A stretch of 64,000 bases of DNA. It comes from Lautropia dentalis. GTDB lineage: Bacteria; Pseudomonadota; Gammaproteobacteria; Burkholderiales; Burkholderiaceae_E. A model generated the notes under the pieces. It was not told the origin of the DNA. It saw nothing but the letters and a program-made list of their open reading frames with translations, and did no database searches. The DNA lies in contig NZ_RRUE01000001.1 of NCBI RefSeq assembly GCF_003892345.1, positions 651,008 to 715,007 on the forward strand. The letters are read 5' to 3'. Shown here one piece after another: positions 1 through 8,594 of the stretch; position 1 is the first letter of the stretch; each line of letters starts with the position of its first letter. The translations under genes and the position numbers were made by a program.

Positions 1-318
1 AGCGACCGTTGCAGCCGCTACGGTGGGGATGAATTCGTCCTGCTGCTGCCCGGCGTCGATGCCGGTACGGCGCTGGACATCCTGCGTCGCCTGCAGCGTG
101 TGGTGGTCGAACGCACGCTCGTCTACAACAGCGGCGAGATGAACCTCAGCTTCTCGGCGGGCGTGACCGTGGCCGAACCGGGTGCTTCGCTGGAGGCCAC
201 CCTGCATCGCGCCGATGATGCCCTCTACGAATCCAAGCTGGCTGGCCGCAACCGCGTCTGCGCCTGGAACGGCCAGCGCCACCAGCTGGCAGACCCCGTT
301 CACGAAAAGATCGTCTGA
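1..318 (+). CDS. Diguanylate cyclase (GGDEF) C-terminal fragment
   Basis: The reading frame is open from the first base, so the gene is cut by the window edge. The translated segment has the active-site signature GGDEF near its start (preceded by SRY), followed by the usual C-terminal GGDEF-domain features, including a FSAGV strand and the DDALYESKLAGRN segment that closes the domain. GGDEF proteins make cyclic di-GMP from two GTP. No I-site (RxxD) is visible in the part present. The N-terminal sensor part is outside the window. C-di-GMP from such an enzyme could act on the YcgR brake encoded at 14341-15117, but that link is inference. Confidence 0.9.
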   Translation, partial: SDRCSRYGGDEFVLLLPGVDAGTALDILRRLQRVVVERTLVYNSGEMNLSFSAGVTVAEPGASLEATLHRADDALYESKLAGRNRVCAWNGQRHQLADPVHEKIV

Positions 319-361
319 TGACCGTTGCCTGCGCCTGTAGCGGGGGGCCGTGATGCAGGCA

Positions 362-398
362 GGGGTCAGAACCCCCGCATCGGAAAGATCGTCTGACG
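362..398 (+). repeat. Left copy of a 37-bp imperfect direct repeat flanking the DUF gene pair
   Basis: By eye this stretch matches 1041-1077 at 31 of 37 positions, beginning GGGGTCAGAA and ending in AAGATCGTCTGA. The right copy overlaps the 3' end of fliR. A shorter relative, CGAAAAGATCGTCTGATGA, lies at the 3' end of the GGDEF gene (about 302-320). It could be a trace of duplication when the DUF4160/DUF2442 pair arrived. Confidence 0.6.
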
Positions 399-415
399 GT
401 CTTTACGCCAGCAGG

Positions 416-730
416 TCAGTCAGCCTTTGCCATCTGCCTGTACAGCGCATCCGGTGCCAGATCGATCTCCCCGGGCCAGGTCACGGCACCGTAAACCACG
501 CGTGCCCGCGAAAAGAGCGCAGGGTCGCGCAGCGATGCAAACACCCCTGCATCTTCTGAATGGATCAGTGCGGACAGATCGGTCACCCCCCGGGTTCCGT
601 CCACGAATACCACGTCCAGCCTGTACCCGGGAAGCACCCGGACCGCATGCACACGCCATGGCATCCGGGGTACGACGGGAGGTGTCACGTCAGCGGCACG
701 ATCTTCTTGAGCGGTTGATTGCGCGTGCAT
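416..730 (-). CDS. DUF2442-like small protein
   Basis: This protein of about 104 residues has a C-terminal 80-residue part resembling the DUF2442 family, with a strand rich in VRVLPGYRLDVVFVDGTRG and a later W-P-G-E-IDLAPDALY segment typical of the family end. The start at 730 is chosen because GGAGG lies 10 bases upstream; it overlaps the DUF4160 gene by 46 bases. An alternative ATG at 664 lacks a ribosome site. DUF2442 genes commonly sit directly after DUF4160 genes and the pair is often listed as toxin-antitoxin-like, but its biochemical role is not known to me. Family assignment is fairly secure, function is not. Confidence 0.75.
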   Translation of the reverse strand: MHAQSTAQEDRAADVTPPVVPRMPWRVHAVRVLPGYRLDVVFVDGTRGVTDLSALIHSEDAGVFASLRDPALFSRARVVYGAVTWPGEIDLAPDALYRQMAKAD

Positions 731-945
731 AGATCCCAGTCCTCCATCAGTTCCGCGCGATGCTCCTGTGCCCATTCGAGGACCAGTGCCAGGGCGCGGC
801 GGGGCAGCTGTCCTTCCAGGACTTCCAGTGTACGGATATCGATCAGTGCTTCGAACTCGCCATAGAGGGCATGGAAGTGAGGTGGGGCGTGATCATTCCA
901 GAACATCTGGATGAGAATGCCATAAAACATGCTGATGGTGGGCAT
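685..945 (-). CDS. DUF4160 domain protein
   Basis: This 86-residue protein begins MPTISMFYGI and contains HAPPHFHALYGE, the His-rich signature of DUF4160, followed by WAQEHRAEL and a C-terminal LKKIVPL. It is the upstream partner of a DUF2442 gene, which it overlaps. The two genes lie between a GGDEF gene and fliR, on the same strand as fliR but downstream of it, and are bracketed by 37-bp direct repeats. The start at 945 removes an unlikely upstream extension. The pair has no obvious part in motility. Confidence 0.85.
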   Translation of the reverse strand: MPTISMFYGILIQMFWNDHAPPHFHALYGEFEALIDIRTLEVLEGQLPRRALALVLEWAQEHRAELMEDWDLCTRNQPLKKIVPLT

Positions 946-1040
946 GGTGGATACTCGGTATCGGCAGGGGTGCCATGATAGCGGTGTTGTTTGCCAGCCA
1001 CAAATCATCAAGGATGTACCGGAAGCCGGTGCACAGAAAT

Positions 1041-1077
1041 GGGGTCAGAATCCCAGCACCGAAAAGATCGCCTGATG
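1041..1077 (+). repeat. Right copy of the 37-bp direct repeat, overlapping the fliR 3' end
   Basis: This copy encodes the last residues of FliR on the minus strand and matches 362-398 at 31 of 37 positions. As this copy is part of a gene and the other is not, the left copy is more likely the derived one. Confidence 0.6.
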
Positions 1078-1806
1078 CACCTGCGCCAGCGGCGCATACA
1101 GCATCGGCAGCCCCATCGTCAGCAGCAGCAGCCCCGATCCGATCGTGATGGGAAAGCCGATGGCAAACACGTTGAGCTGCGGGGCCACGCGCGAAATGAG
1201 CCCCAGGCTCAGGTTCACGAACAGCAGCAGCGTCATGTAGGGCAGGGCCATCAGCAGCCCCAGCTCGAAGACCTGGCTGATCACCGCGCCGATATCCAGC
1301 CTGGCCATGAACTGCTGTACGCCAGCGCTGACCGGCAGCCGTTCGATACTGGTCATCGTGGCCGCCACCAGCAGCAGTGGCCCGTTGATTACCGCAAACG
1401 TGGTCATCGACAGTGCATTGAACAGCCGGCCCACCGCATTGGCGTTGCTGCTGGTGCTCGGGTCGAAAAAGGCCGCAAACGAAAAGCCCATCTGCAGGCC
1501 GATGATTTCTCCCGCCATTTCCACGGAGGCCAGCAGCATCCGGCAGACCAGCCCGATCGACAGGCCGATCATCACCTCGGCAGCCAGCAGCGCCGGAAAA
1601 TCCGGGTCCGTGAACGACGGTGCCGGCTGCTGCGCCAGCGGAGTGGCCAGCAACGCCAGGCAGCCGGCCGCCAGCACCCGGTAGCGTACGGGAATGCTGC
1701 GCGAAGACAGCAGCGGCGCCGAGGTGAACAGCCCCAGCAGGCGGAACAGCGGCATCAGCAGTGCCGACAGCCATCCCAGAATCTGTGCTTCGCTGAAAGT
1801 GATCAT
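1045..1806 (-). CDS. fliR: Flagellar export gate protein FliR
   Basis: FliR is a polytopic inner-membrane component of the type III export gate and assembles with FliP and FliQ. The 253-residue length and the pattern of hydrophobic segments match the family, including an N-terminal LSALLMPLFRLLGLFTSAP segment, a central AEVMIGLSIGLVCRMLL segment and a GLQMGFSFAAFFDP motif before the periplasmic part. It is the last gene of the fliLMNOPQR run, 7 bases after fliQ. Nothing is missing. Confidence 0.96.
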   Translation of the reverse strand: MITFSEAQILGWLSALLMPLFRLLGLFTSAPLLSSRSIPVRYRVLAAGCLALLATPLAQQPAPSFTDPDFPALLAAEVMIGLSIGLVCRMLLASVEMAGEIIGLQMGFSFAAFFDPSTSSNANAVGRLFNALSMTTFAVINGPLLLVAATMTSIERLPVSAGVQQFMARLDIGAVISQVFELGLLMALPYMTLLLFVNLSLGLISRVAPQLNVFAIGFPITIGSGLLLLTMGLPMLYAPLAQVHQAIFSVLGF

Positions 1807-1813
1807 GCTGCGA

Positions 1814-2098
1814 TCAGAATCCCGGCTGCCCGTTGATCACTGCCGGAATCGACAGAATCATCCGCGAGATGAAATCCGTCAGGTTCGACATCATCCACGG
1901 CCCGGCAATCACCAGCACCGCAGCCGACAGCAGCAGCTTCGGCACGAAAGACAGCGTCGCCTCGTTGATCTGCGTGAGCGCCTGCAGCACGCTGATCAGC
2001 AGGCCCGCCACCAGAATCACCAGCAGCACGGGTGAGGCCGTGGTCATCAGCGTTTCCAGCGCCTGCCGGCCAATGGTCAATACGGTTTCCGGAGTCAT
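1814..2098 (-). CDS. fliQ: Flagellar export gate protein FliQ
   Basis: The protein is 94 residues with two transmembrane helices, beginning MTPETVLTIGRQALE and containing the conserved LQALTQINEATLSFVPK linker between the helices. FliQ packs around the FliP/FliR core of the export gate in the MS-ring. It lies between fliP and fliR in the usual order. Confidence 0.96.
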   Translation of the reverse strand: MTPETVLTIGRQALETLMTTASPVLLVILVAGLLISVLQALTQINEATLSFVPKLLLSAAVLVIAGPWMMSNLTDFISRMILSIPAVINGQPGF

Positions 2099-2190
2099 GG
2101 TTCAGTCATCGATGTTCAACAATCCCGGCGTGCGTGGCCCTTGCGGATGGCGGCCGGTCCTGCCAGCACACGTCCGGAGCCAGCGCGGGG

Positions 2191-3102
2191 CTAGCCCGCA
2201 AAACTCGCCACCAGCGACCCCATCAGCAGGTTCCAGCCATCGGCCAGCACGAACAGCACCAGCTTGAAGGGCAGGGCCACCAGCACGGGTGACACCATCA
2301 TCATCCCCAGCGACATCAGTACGCTGGCGCAGATCAGATCGATCAGGATGAACGGAATGAAGATCATGAAGCCGATCTGGAACGCCGTCTTCAGCTCGCT
2401 GATTACGAAAGCCGGTACGATCACCCGAAAGGGCATGTCCTGCGCCGAAGGGGCCTGACCCTCCCTGGCGGCCGCCGGCGATGCCTCGTGCTTCTGGGCA
2501 TGTTCGCCGGTGGGCGCCACCCGGGCCATGCGGGCAAACAGTTCCAGGTCACTGGCCCGGGTCTGTTTCAGCATGAAGGCCCGCAGCGGCTCGCTGCCTT
2601 TCTGCAGCGCGGCCTCGAAGCCGATGCGCTGTTCGGCAAAAGGCTGATAGGCTTCCGTATGGATGCGCTCCAGCGTCGGTGACATGACGAACGCCGTCAG
2701 AAACAGTGCCATGCCCACCAGCACCTGGTTGGGGGGTGAGGCCTGCAGGCCCATGGCCTGCCGCAGCAGCGACAGCACGATGATGATCCGCGTGAAGCTC
2801 GTCATCAGCAGCAGCACGGCCGGAATGAACGACAGCGCCGAGAAGAACAGCAGCGTCTGCACCGGCACCGACCAGGTCGTGCCGCCATCGGCCCCCGGCG
2901 TGCTGGACAGGCTCAGCGTGGTCTGCGCCAGTGCATCCAGTGGCAGCAGTGACAGCGGCAAGGCCATCAGCGGCAGCAGGGCAGCCAGAGAATGCAGCCT
3001 TCCACGGGAAAGCGCGTCACGTGTGAGGCCGCGTGTGTCGCGATGCACGGCGGCGTATGTTTTCCCGGAGACGACGGGATGCATGGTGTCCATTCTGTTC
3101 AT
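2191..3102 (-). CDS. fliP: Flagellar export gate protein FliP
   Basis: FliP forms the pentameric core of the export gate. The family signature is clear: FTRIIIVLSLLRQAMG, then PPNQVLVGMALFLT, and the C-terminal FVISELKTAFQIGF followed by DLICASVLMSLGMMM. At 303 residues it is longer than the roughly 245 of E. coli. The extra length comes from a long N-terminal region before the hydrophobic signal segment (about residues 38-60, ending ALAQ) and from a polar Glu/Ala/Gln-rich insert around residues 197-223 ahead of the conserved C-terminal half. The start is not backed by a clear ribosome site; ATGs at residues 4 and 7 are alternatives. Confidence 0.95.
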   Translation of the reverse strand: MNRMDTMHPVVSGKTYAAVHRDTRGLTRDALSRGRLHSLAALLPLMALPLSLLPLDALAQTTLSLSSTPGADGGTTWSVPVQTLLFFSALSFIPAVLLLMTSFTRIIIVLSLLRQAMGLQASPPNQVLVGMALFLTAFVMSPTLERIHTEAYQPFAEQRIGFEAALQKGSEPLRAFMLKQTRASDLELFARMARVAPTGEHAQKHEASPAAAREGQAPSAQDMPFRVIVPAFVISELKTAFQIGFMIFIPFILIDLICASVLMSLGMMMVSPVLVALPFKLVLFVLADGWNLLMGSLVASFAG

Positions 3103-3196
3103 GAGATTTCTGTCGCGCCTGGCAGCAGGTCTGTCGTGCGTGACAGGTCTGCCTCGTCTGTCATGCCTGCTGCGTCCGGGATGTCCGGTAGCCAGG

Positions 3197-3226
3197 CGCG
3201 GGGACGAATGAGTTCATGACACGCGC
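3197..3226 (+). repeat. Short interspersed hairpin motif, copy 1
   Basis: The core GGGGACGAATGAGTTCATGA followed by CACGC is bracketed by GGCGCG and CGCGCC, so it can fold. Related copies occur at 18346-18377 (opposite strand), 52936-52963 and 61073-61104. It lies in the 177-bp gap between fliP and fliO, which holds no gene. Confidence 0.6.
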
Positions 3227-3279
3227 CAGGCTGGTATCGTGCCGCGCGCCGATATGGCCTTCCATATGGCCTGGCCGTG

Positions 3280-3618
3280 TCACGATACCTTTCCTTTTTG
3301 CAGCCCCGCCAGCAGCGCACCGAACCCTGACGTGGAAGCGCCGGCGGCAGCCGGAAAAGCCGGCACCTCCGGCAGGCCATCCAGTTCCGTCAGCAGCTGG
3401 ATCTGCTGGCTGGTGATGCCCACCACCAGCACGCGTTCGCCTACCTTCACCACGGCGATCTGCTCGCGTGGCCCCACGGTGAGGCTGGCCGGCATCGACA
3501 GCAGGCCGTTCGTGCGGTTGCCGGGCCATTGCGACAGGCGTTTGACCAGCCACAGCACCAGCGGAATCGACAGCACCACCAGCAGCAGCACGCCGAACGA
3601 CAGCAGGGCAGAACTCAT
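3280..3618 (-). CDS. fliO: Flagellar biosynthesis protein FliO
   Basis: The protein has 112 residues: one N-terminal membrane helix (about residues 6-26, LSFGVLLLVVLSIPLVLWLV), then a short cytoplasmic domain with the family pattern LTVGPREQIAVVKVGERVLVVG. FliO helps FliP assemble into the export gate. It sits between fliN and fliP as in other proteobacteria. A 138-bp gap separates it from fliN and a 177-bp gap from fliP, which is looser than the rest of this run. Confidence 0.92.
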   Translation of the reverse strand: MSSALLSFGVLLLVVLSIPLVLWLVKRLSQWPGNRTNGLLSMPASLTVGPREQIAVVKVGERVLVVGITSQQIQLLTELDGLPEVPAFPAAAGASTSGFGALLAGLQKGKVS

Positions 3619-3756
3619 CGGGTCATCCTTCGCACAGGCAGGCCGCGCCAGCCGGCAGCGCCGGAAACGGCACCGATCCCGGCATCACCGGTTCCGGTGT
3701 TCCAGTCCGCTCCGGTAACCCGCGCGGACGGGACGGCAGTCATCGGCACGTTTTGC

Positions 3757-4158
3757 TCAGCCACGGTTGAGCCGGCGCATGCGTTCGGCCGGCGTCACGA
3801 TGTCGGTCAGCCGGATGCCGAAGCGGTCGTTCACCACCACCACCTCGCCCTGCGCAATCAGGTAGCCGTTGATCAGCACATCCATCGGGGCACCGGCCTG
3901 GGCCTCCAGCTCCACCACCGAGCCGGGAGAGAGCTGCAGCACGTTACTGATGGTGGTACGGGCACGGCCGATTTCCACCGACAGCTGCACCGGAATGTCC
4001 AGAATCCGTTCGAGATCGGGCGAGCCGGCAGCCGCTGCCTGCAACGAGGCCATCACGCCGGGAATGCCGCTGGCCACGGCCGGATCGACCGGCCCGTTGC
4101 CCGTTTCGTTCCCGGCAGCCTGTTCGGTTTCCGGGGTCAGGGTATTCTGTTCAGACAT
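3757..4158 (-). CDS. fliN: Flagellar motor switch protein FliN
   Basis: FliN builds the lower C-ring and binds the export ATPase complex through FliH. The C-terminal SpoA domain is typical: LERILDIPVQLSVEIGR, then LQLSPGSVVELE, and APMDVLINGYLIAQGEVVVV near the end. The first 50 or so residues are a low-complexity Gly/Ala/Pro-rich leader. The total of 133 residues is usual. It starts 3 bases after the fliM stop codon. Confidence 0.96.
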   Translation of the reverse strand: MSEQNTLTPETEQAAGNETGNGPVDPAVASGIPGVMASLQAAAAGSPDLERILDIPVQLSVEIGRARTTISNVLQLSPGSVVELEAQAGAPMDVLINGYLIAQGEVVVVNDRFGIRLTDIVTPAERMRRLNRG

Positions 4159-4161
4159 GGA

Positions 4162-5277
4162 TCAATCCTGAGGAAGGTCGGTATAGGCGTTCACGGTGTC
4201 GATGCGCACCGCATAACGGCCGTTGTGTTCGCCATAGCGGCCACTGAAAATGGGTACCTGCCCGATCTTCAGCGTGGCCTGCGGGCCGGGTTCGATCTCG
4301 ATCACATCACCGGTCTGCAGTCGCATCAGTTCGCCCAGCGTCAGCGTGGCCGTGGTCAGCTCGGCCACCAGCTGCACACCGGCCGGGCGGATTTCCTGCG
4401 ACATATGGCCCTGCCAGCTGCGCTTCTCTCCCGCACCCTGGGTGTTCAGCGACGAGGCCAGCGTGTTGCGCACCGGTTCCAGCACGCTGTACGGAATGCA
4501 CACCTGCATCGTGCCGGACTTGCCGCCAAAATCCAGCGTGAACGTGGTACTCACCACCATCTCGGCCGGAATGGCAATGTTGGCAAACTGTGGCTGGGTT
4601 TCTGCCCGGGCAAATTCCATTTCGAACGGCATCAGCGGCGCCCAGGCGCGTCCGTATTCGGTACGGGCCAGGTCGATCAGTTTCCTGATCAGCCGCTGCT
4701 CGGTCTGCGAGAACTCGCGGCCTTCGCTTTTCTTCACCGGCCGGCCGCTGCCGCCGAACATCAGGTCCACGATGGTGCTGACCAGCTGCCCCTGGAACAC
4801 CAGCAGGGCAGAACCGGCCAGCGGTTTCGTCTGCATGATGTTGATGCTGCTGGGGTTCTCCACCGTGGCCAGAAAATCGCTGTAGCGGCCCACCACCGGC
4901 TCGCTGGCCGTGATCTCGGGGTTGCGCTGCATGAAGGCAAACATCGCCAGCCCCATGCTGCGCGCAAAGCGTTCGTGAATCAGCTCCAGTGCCGGCAGCC
5001 GTCCGCGGATGATCCGCTCCTGGCGGGCGAGGTCATAGGGCTGGGGTACGCCACGGTCGACGGGCCGGCCCATGGCGCCAGCAGGGCTGCCTGCACCCTC
5101 GGTCGCGGCTTCGGTGGCCTCACCGGAGGCGGCACCATCCGCGGTTTCTGCGGCAGCCTCGCTGTCGCCGGACGCATCGGCCCCGTCGGCAGCCGTGGCT
5201 GCTGCGTCCGCAGCATCACCCTGCGGCGTGTCCAGCAGCGCATCGATTTCGTCTTGCGACAGGTACTGCTCGCTCAT
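4162..5277 (-). CDS. fliM: Flagellar motor switch protein FliM
   Basis: FliM is the C-ring protein that binds CheY-P and FliG. The N-terminus MSEQYLSQDEIDALLD is the CheY-P-binding helix. A long acidic and Ala-rich linker (about residues 18-65) follows, then the middle CheC-like domain and the C-terminal SpoA domain. At 371 residues it is about 35 longer than E. coli FliM, all from the linker. It starts 2 bases after fliL. A complete CheY-binding peptide implies that chemotaxis genes exist elsewhere on the chromosome, since none is present here. Confidence 0.97.
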   Translation of the reverse strand: MSEQYLSQDEIDALLDTPQGDAADAAATAADGADASGDSEAAAETADGAASGEATEAATEGAGSPAGAMGRPVDRGVPQPYDLARQERIIRGRLPALELIHERFARSMGLAMFAFMQRNPEITASEPVVGRYSDFLATVENPSSINIMQTKPLAGSALLVFQGQLVSTIVDLMFGGSGRPVKKSEGREFSQTEQRLIRKLIDLARTEYGRAWAPLMPFEMEFARAETQPQFANIAIPAEMVVSTTFTLDFGGKSGTMQVCIPYSVLEPVRNTLASSLNTQGAGEKRSWQGHMSQEIRPAGVQLVAELTTATLTLGELMRLQTGDVIEIEPGPQATLKIGQVPIFSGRYGEHNGRYAVRIDTVNAYTDLPQD

Positions 5278-5279
5278 GG

Positions 5280-5831
5280 TTACTGCACCAGCAACTGGTT
5301 GAAGAGCACGGCCACCACCGGGCCCGGCACCACGATCAGGGGGGAGCCAGCCGGGGCCGCCGCTTTTTTGTCATCACCGTGGCCGCCCGTCGCCTTGTCC
5401 CACGCAATGGCCTCGGCCGTGCGCGCCTTGATCGACTCGGCCAGCGCTTCCTTGCCCTTCTCGGTCAGCAGCTGGTCGGCCTTCTGGGCCGAGGCCAGCT
5501 TCAGCACGCTGTTGCGCACCACCGGCATCACCTTCTTCAGCTCGCTCTCGGCATGCTGGTTCTGCATCTGCAGCACCACTTCCAGCTGGGCCATGCGGTC
5601 GCCCCCTTCATCGGCCAGATTCACCGTGAACGGGTCGAGCTTGACGAACACCGGTTCTGCCGAGGCCTTGTACAGGGCCAGCTTTTCGGCATCGGGGTCC
5701 TTCGGCGGCTTCAGGAAGAACCAGCCCGCACCGCCGCCGCCTGCCAGTACCACGGCCAGAATGCCGATCAGCAGACCCTTGCCACCTTTCTTTTTGCCGT
5801 CGTCGGCCTTGTCTTCCGTCTTGCCTGACAT
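5280..5831 (-). CDS. fliL: Flagellar basal body-associated protein FliL
   Basis: The protein is 183 residues from the chosen start (MSGKTEDKADDG), with a Lys-rich cytoplasmic tail, one membrane helix (about residues 19-37, GLLIGILAVVLAGGGGAGWF) and a periplasmic FliL domain with the PVFVKLDPFTVNL motif. FliL surrounds the stator and supports motor function. An ATG 27 bases upstream is possible, but this start has AGGGATT before it. The gene is the first of the fliLMNOPQR run; 275 bp without a gene separate it from fliK. Confidence 0.93.
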   Translation of the reverse strand: MSGKTEDKADDGKKKGGKGLLIGILAVVLAGGGGAGWFFLKPPKDPDAEKLALYKASAEPVFVKLDPFTVNLADEGGDRMAQLEVVLQMQNQHAESELKKVMPVVRNSVLKLASAQKADQLLTEKGKEALAESIKARTAEAIAWDKATGGHGDDKKAAAPAGSPLIVVPGPVVAVLFNQLLVQ

Positions 5832-6055
5832 GAAATGAATCCCTGGTTGAAATGGCATGCCGCCTGCGTGTCTTCACGCGTCTGCCATGCCGTGGAGACC
5901 GGTGTGCATGGACGCGTGCACCGGTGTTTCCGCCCTGGCAGACTGGCATTGCCACGATGTCGTGGCCGTCATTGTCGTTGCCGGCCGGGGTGGACGAAAG
6001 ACCGAGAAAGGCACGAAATCCCGGCCAAATCATCCTGCCCGACCAGCGGCAGTCC

Positions 6056-6082
6056 AAAGAAAAGGGCGCCCGCAGACGCCCC
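6056..6082 (-). terminator. Probable intrinsic terminator after fliK
   Basis: On the minus strand GGGCG and CGCCC pair around an 8-base loop and are followed directly by TTTTCTTT. It lies 25 bases past the fliK stop, so the fliFGHIJK transcript probably ends here and fliLMNOPQR uses its own promoter in 5832-6055. I could not identify that promoter. Confidence 0.55.
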
Positions 6083-6106
6083 GTGCAGCGAGTGTGCCGG
6101 AACCGG

Positions 6107-8101
6107 TCACGCAAACAGGTCCAGCCGGCTGTCGGTTGCGGTATTGCCCCCACGGCGGCTGCCGCTGGTGCTGCCCGAAACCGCCGCCGGGCCGCTGCCG
6201 GTCGTGGCCATGTCACGGCCGGTGCTGTGTGCATCCGGTGCGCCCCGGCCGTTTCCGCCCTGGCCATTGCCCTGACCAAAGGCGGCCCCGAACTGTTGCG
6301 CGCCGGCTGCACCGTCCTGGCCGGGCTGGCGCTGCTGCGACATCAGCCCCTGGTCCATGCGGTAATCGGCCAGCCGCAGGCCATGATCGGCCAGCATCTG
6401 GCGCAGCGTGTGCACCGATGACTCGATGGCCGCACGGGTGGCGGCATGCGCCGCGGAAATGTCCAGCGCCGCTTCCTCGGCATTCAGCGCGATCCGGATA
6501 CGGATGGGCCCCAGCTCGGCCGGCGTCAGCCGGATCTCGGCCCGGTCCTGTCCCTGCACCACCACGCCGGCCACCTGACGGGCAAACTGTTCCTTGAACT
6601 CCTCGCTGTGAACCGGACTGTCGATCCGGCTCGACAGCAGCGGGCTGCCATCGACGCGGGAAGGGGAGTGGGCTGGCGCCGCCGGTGTGGCCAGTCCCAG
6701 GCTGAATGGCGTGCCTTCTGCGCGCGCAGGTCCGGCGGCCAGCGGGGTGTCCGGGGTGCTCCCGGCCAGCTCGGTTGTCTCGGCACCGGCCGCAGCACGG
6801 TCTTCCTGTCCGGACGATGCCCCGGTATCTGTGCTGCTGGTGGCTGCCGCGGACCGTGTCGTGGCCGGCATCCCCGTGCCTGCACCGGCCATGTCCACCT
6901 TGCCCCGGCCAGCCTGTGTGCCTGTGCCGGCAGATGCGGTCGCGGCTGCCCCGCGGCGGCTCGAAGGAGGGACTCCTGCCGCCGTACCGGCCAGCTCACC
7001 TGCCATCGTGTCTGCGACATCCGCATCGGCCGGCACGGCCGTGGTGGTGGCGGTATCGTCCTGTGCCAGGCCCTGTCCGGTGGCGCGTGCTTCGGCGTCT
7101 GCGCCGTTCATACGAGCCATGTCCTGCGCCAGCTGCTGCAGCGTGGCTTCATCGACGGAGGCATCGGCCGTGGCATCGCTACCGTTGCCTGAGTCCATGG
7201 CGGTGGATGCCGGGGTGACGGTCACGCCCGCCGGTAGTGCCTGCCCGGCTGCGCCAGCGCCTGCCGGAGTGGACGCAGATGCACTGCCTGCGCCCATGTC
7301 GCCGGCCGGCTGTCCGGCACGTGCTGCAGTGGAACCCTGTGCTGCCGCGCGTTCCGCTGCCTGCGGCATGTCTGCCGCTTGCGCCGCAGCGCCGTCGGCC
7401 GCCTCTCCGCCCGCGGCTTTGCCAGCCGTGGCAGTGGCCGTCCCGGAAGCCATCCGGGTGCTGTCGGTGCCCGCCGTGCTGCCGGCGCTGCCTGCCTTCC
7501 CGGTCTGGGCTGCTTCGTCCGGACGGCCCATGTTTTCAGCCTGCTGCACGGTGCCCTGACGGGTTTCCTGCGCTTCGTCTGATCCGGAAGTCGCCGTGCG
7601 GGCACTGCCGCTGCGGGCTGATGGGGTGTTCTGCGCCGGTGCGGATGCGGCGGCCGGCTGCTGGCCCGATGCCCCGGTCTGGCGCGACACGTCGGTCTGC
7701 CGGGATGGCTGCGCATCCGCTGAACGGGTGCGGACCGGCTCGCTGCGCGCCGGTGCCTGCGCGCGGGTGTCGCCGCTGCGCGCGGTACGGTGCGGCTCCG
7801 GCTGACGTGGTGGTGTCAGGGCCGGGGCAGCCTGCATGTCCTCGGCGCGGGGGCGGCTGCGGTCCCGCTCACGTTCCAGACGGCCCTGTTCGGCCCGGCG
7901 TTCGGCCAGCTTCTGCGTCATGTCCCGGAACAGGTCGGCCTTTGGCTGGATGTCGGCAAACAGCGTCTGGAACGACAGGTTGGCGGACTGTCCCTTTGCC
8001 ATTCCCCGTGCGGCGGCCACACTGCTGGCGCGCAGCTGCTCCAGCACCGGCTTTCCGGTGGCAGCCGGGGGCCGGTTCGTCATCGAAGTTTCGGTTTTCA
8101 T
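6107..8101 (-). CDS. fliK: Flagellar hook-length control protein FliK
   Basis: FliK is exported and acts as the ruler that stops hook growth and switches FlhB specificity. The conserved C-terminal domain is clear (about residues 500-600): EIRLTPAELGPIRIRIAL, then HTLRQMLADHGLRLADYRMD. The first roughly 480 residues are extremely rich in Ala, Thr, Gly, Ser and Gln and look disordered, as expected for a ruler. At 664 residues it is well above the 405 of Salmonella. It overlaps fliJ by 4 bases (ATGA). Confidence 0.93.
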   Translation of the reverse strand: MKTETSMTNRPPAATGKPVLEQLRASSVAAARGMAKGQSANLSFQTLFADIQPKADLFRDMTQKLAERRAEQGRLERERDRSRPRAEDMQAAPALTPPRQPEPHRTARSGDTRAQAPARSEPVRTRSADAQPSRQTDVSRQTGASGQQPAAASAPAQNTPSARSGSARTATSGSDEAQETRQGTVQQAENMGRPDEAAQTGKAGSAGSTAGTDSTRMASGTATATAGKAAGGEAADGAAAQAADMPQAAERAAAQGSTAARAGQPAGDMGAGSASASTPAGAGAAGQALPAGVTVTPASTAMDSGNGSDATADASVDEATLQQLAQDMARMNGADAEARATGQGLAQDDTATTTAVPADADVADTMAGELAGTAAGVPPSSRRGAAATASAGTGTQAGRGKVDMAGAGTGMPATTRSAAATSSTDTGASSGQEDRAAAGAETTELAGSTPDTPLAAGPARAEGTPFSLGLATPAAPAHSPSRVDGSPLLSSRIDSPVHSEEFKEQFARQVAGVVVQGQDRAEIRLTPAELGPIRIRIALNAEEAALDISAAHAATRAAIESSVHTLRQMLADHGLRLADYRMDQGLMSQQRQPGQDGAAGAQQFGAAFGQGNGQGGNGRGAPDAHSTGRDMATTGSGPAAVSGSTSGSRRGGNTATDSRLDLFA

Positions 8102-8589
8102 GCGACGTAGCTTTCCTCGTCCAGCATCAGGGCACGGGCCATTTCGCCGTCCATGCCGGACTGGTTCAGATAACGGATGGCCGCCTGCTCGTCGGTTTCC
8201 TGACGTTCGCGGCGGGCTTCGGCAGCGGCCTGCTGCAGGGCGCGCTGCTTCATGATCGATTCCACGGCCTTCAGGCGTTTCTGCGCATCCAGCAGGATCA
8301 TGCGCTTCTGTTCGATGCGTTTTTCCGCCTGCCCGACGAAGCGCAGCTGCTGTTTCACGGCGCCTTCGATGCGGGCGGCCAGATGCGTATCGAGCTGCAG
8401 TGATGTGGCCGTGCGGGCAGCCGTGCCCGGCTCGCGGCGGCGTTCCTGCAGGGTGCTGCGATAGCCTTCGAGGGTGGCCAGCGTATTGCGCAGCGAGGTC
8501 AGCTCCTTCTGCGCGTGGGCCAGCGCAGCGGCTGCCTCGTCACGCAGACGCTGATAGTTCTCGATGGCCAGTTCCAGGGCGGGTTTCAT
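8098..8589 (-). CDS. fliJ: Flagellar export chaperone FliJ
   Basis: The protein is 163 residues and almost entirely predicted coiled coil, with heptad-like LEGYRSTLQERR and RLKAVESIMKQRALQQ segments. FliJ inserts into the FliI hexamer as a central stalk and links it to FlhA. Primary sequence is poorly conserved in this family, so the call rests on coiled-coil content, length and position between fliI and fliK. Confidence 0.88.
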   Translation of the reverse strand: MKPALELAIENYQRLRDEAAAALAHAQKELTSLRNTLATLEGYRSTLQERRREPGTAARTATSLQLDTHLAARIEGAVKQQLRFVGQAEKRIEQKRMILLDAQKRLKAVESIMKQRALQQAAAEARRERQETDEQAAIRYLNQSGMDGEMARALMLDEESYVA

Positions 8590-8594
8590 GTCGT

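Noticed and set aside
3529-5838. A 769-codon plus-strand frame over fliO-fliL
   Set aside because: Same cause; the minus-strand products are clear flagellar proteins and this frame has no family motifs.
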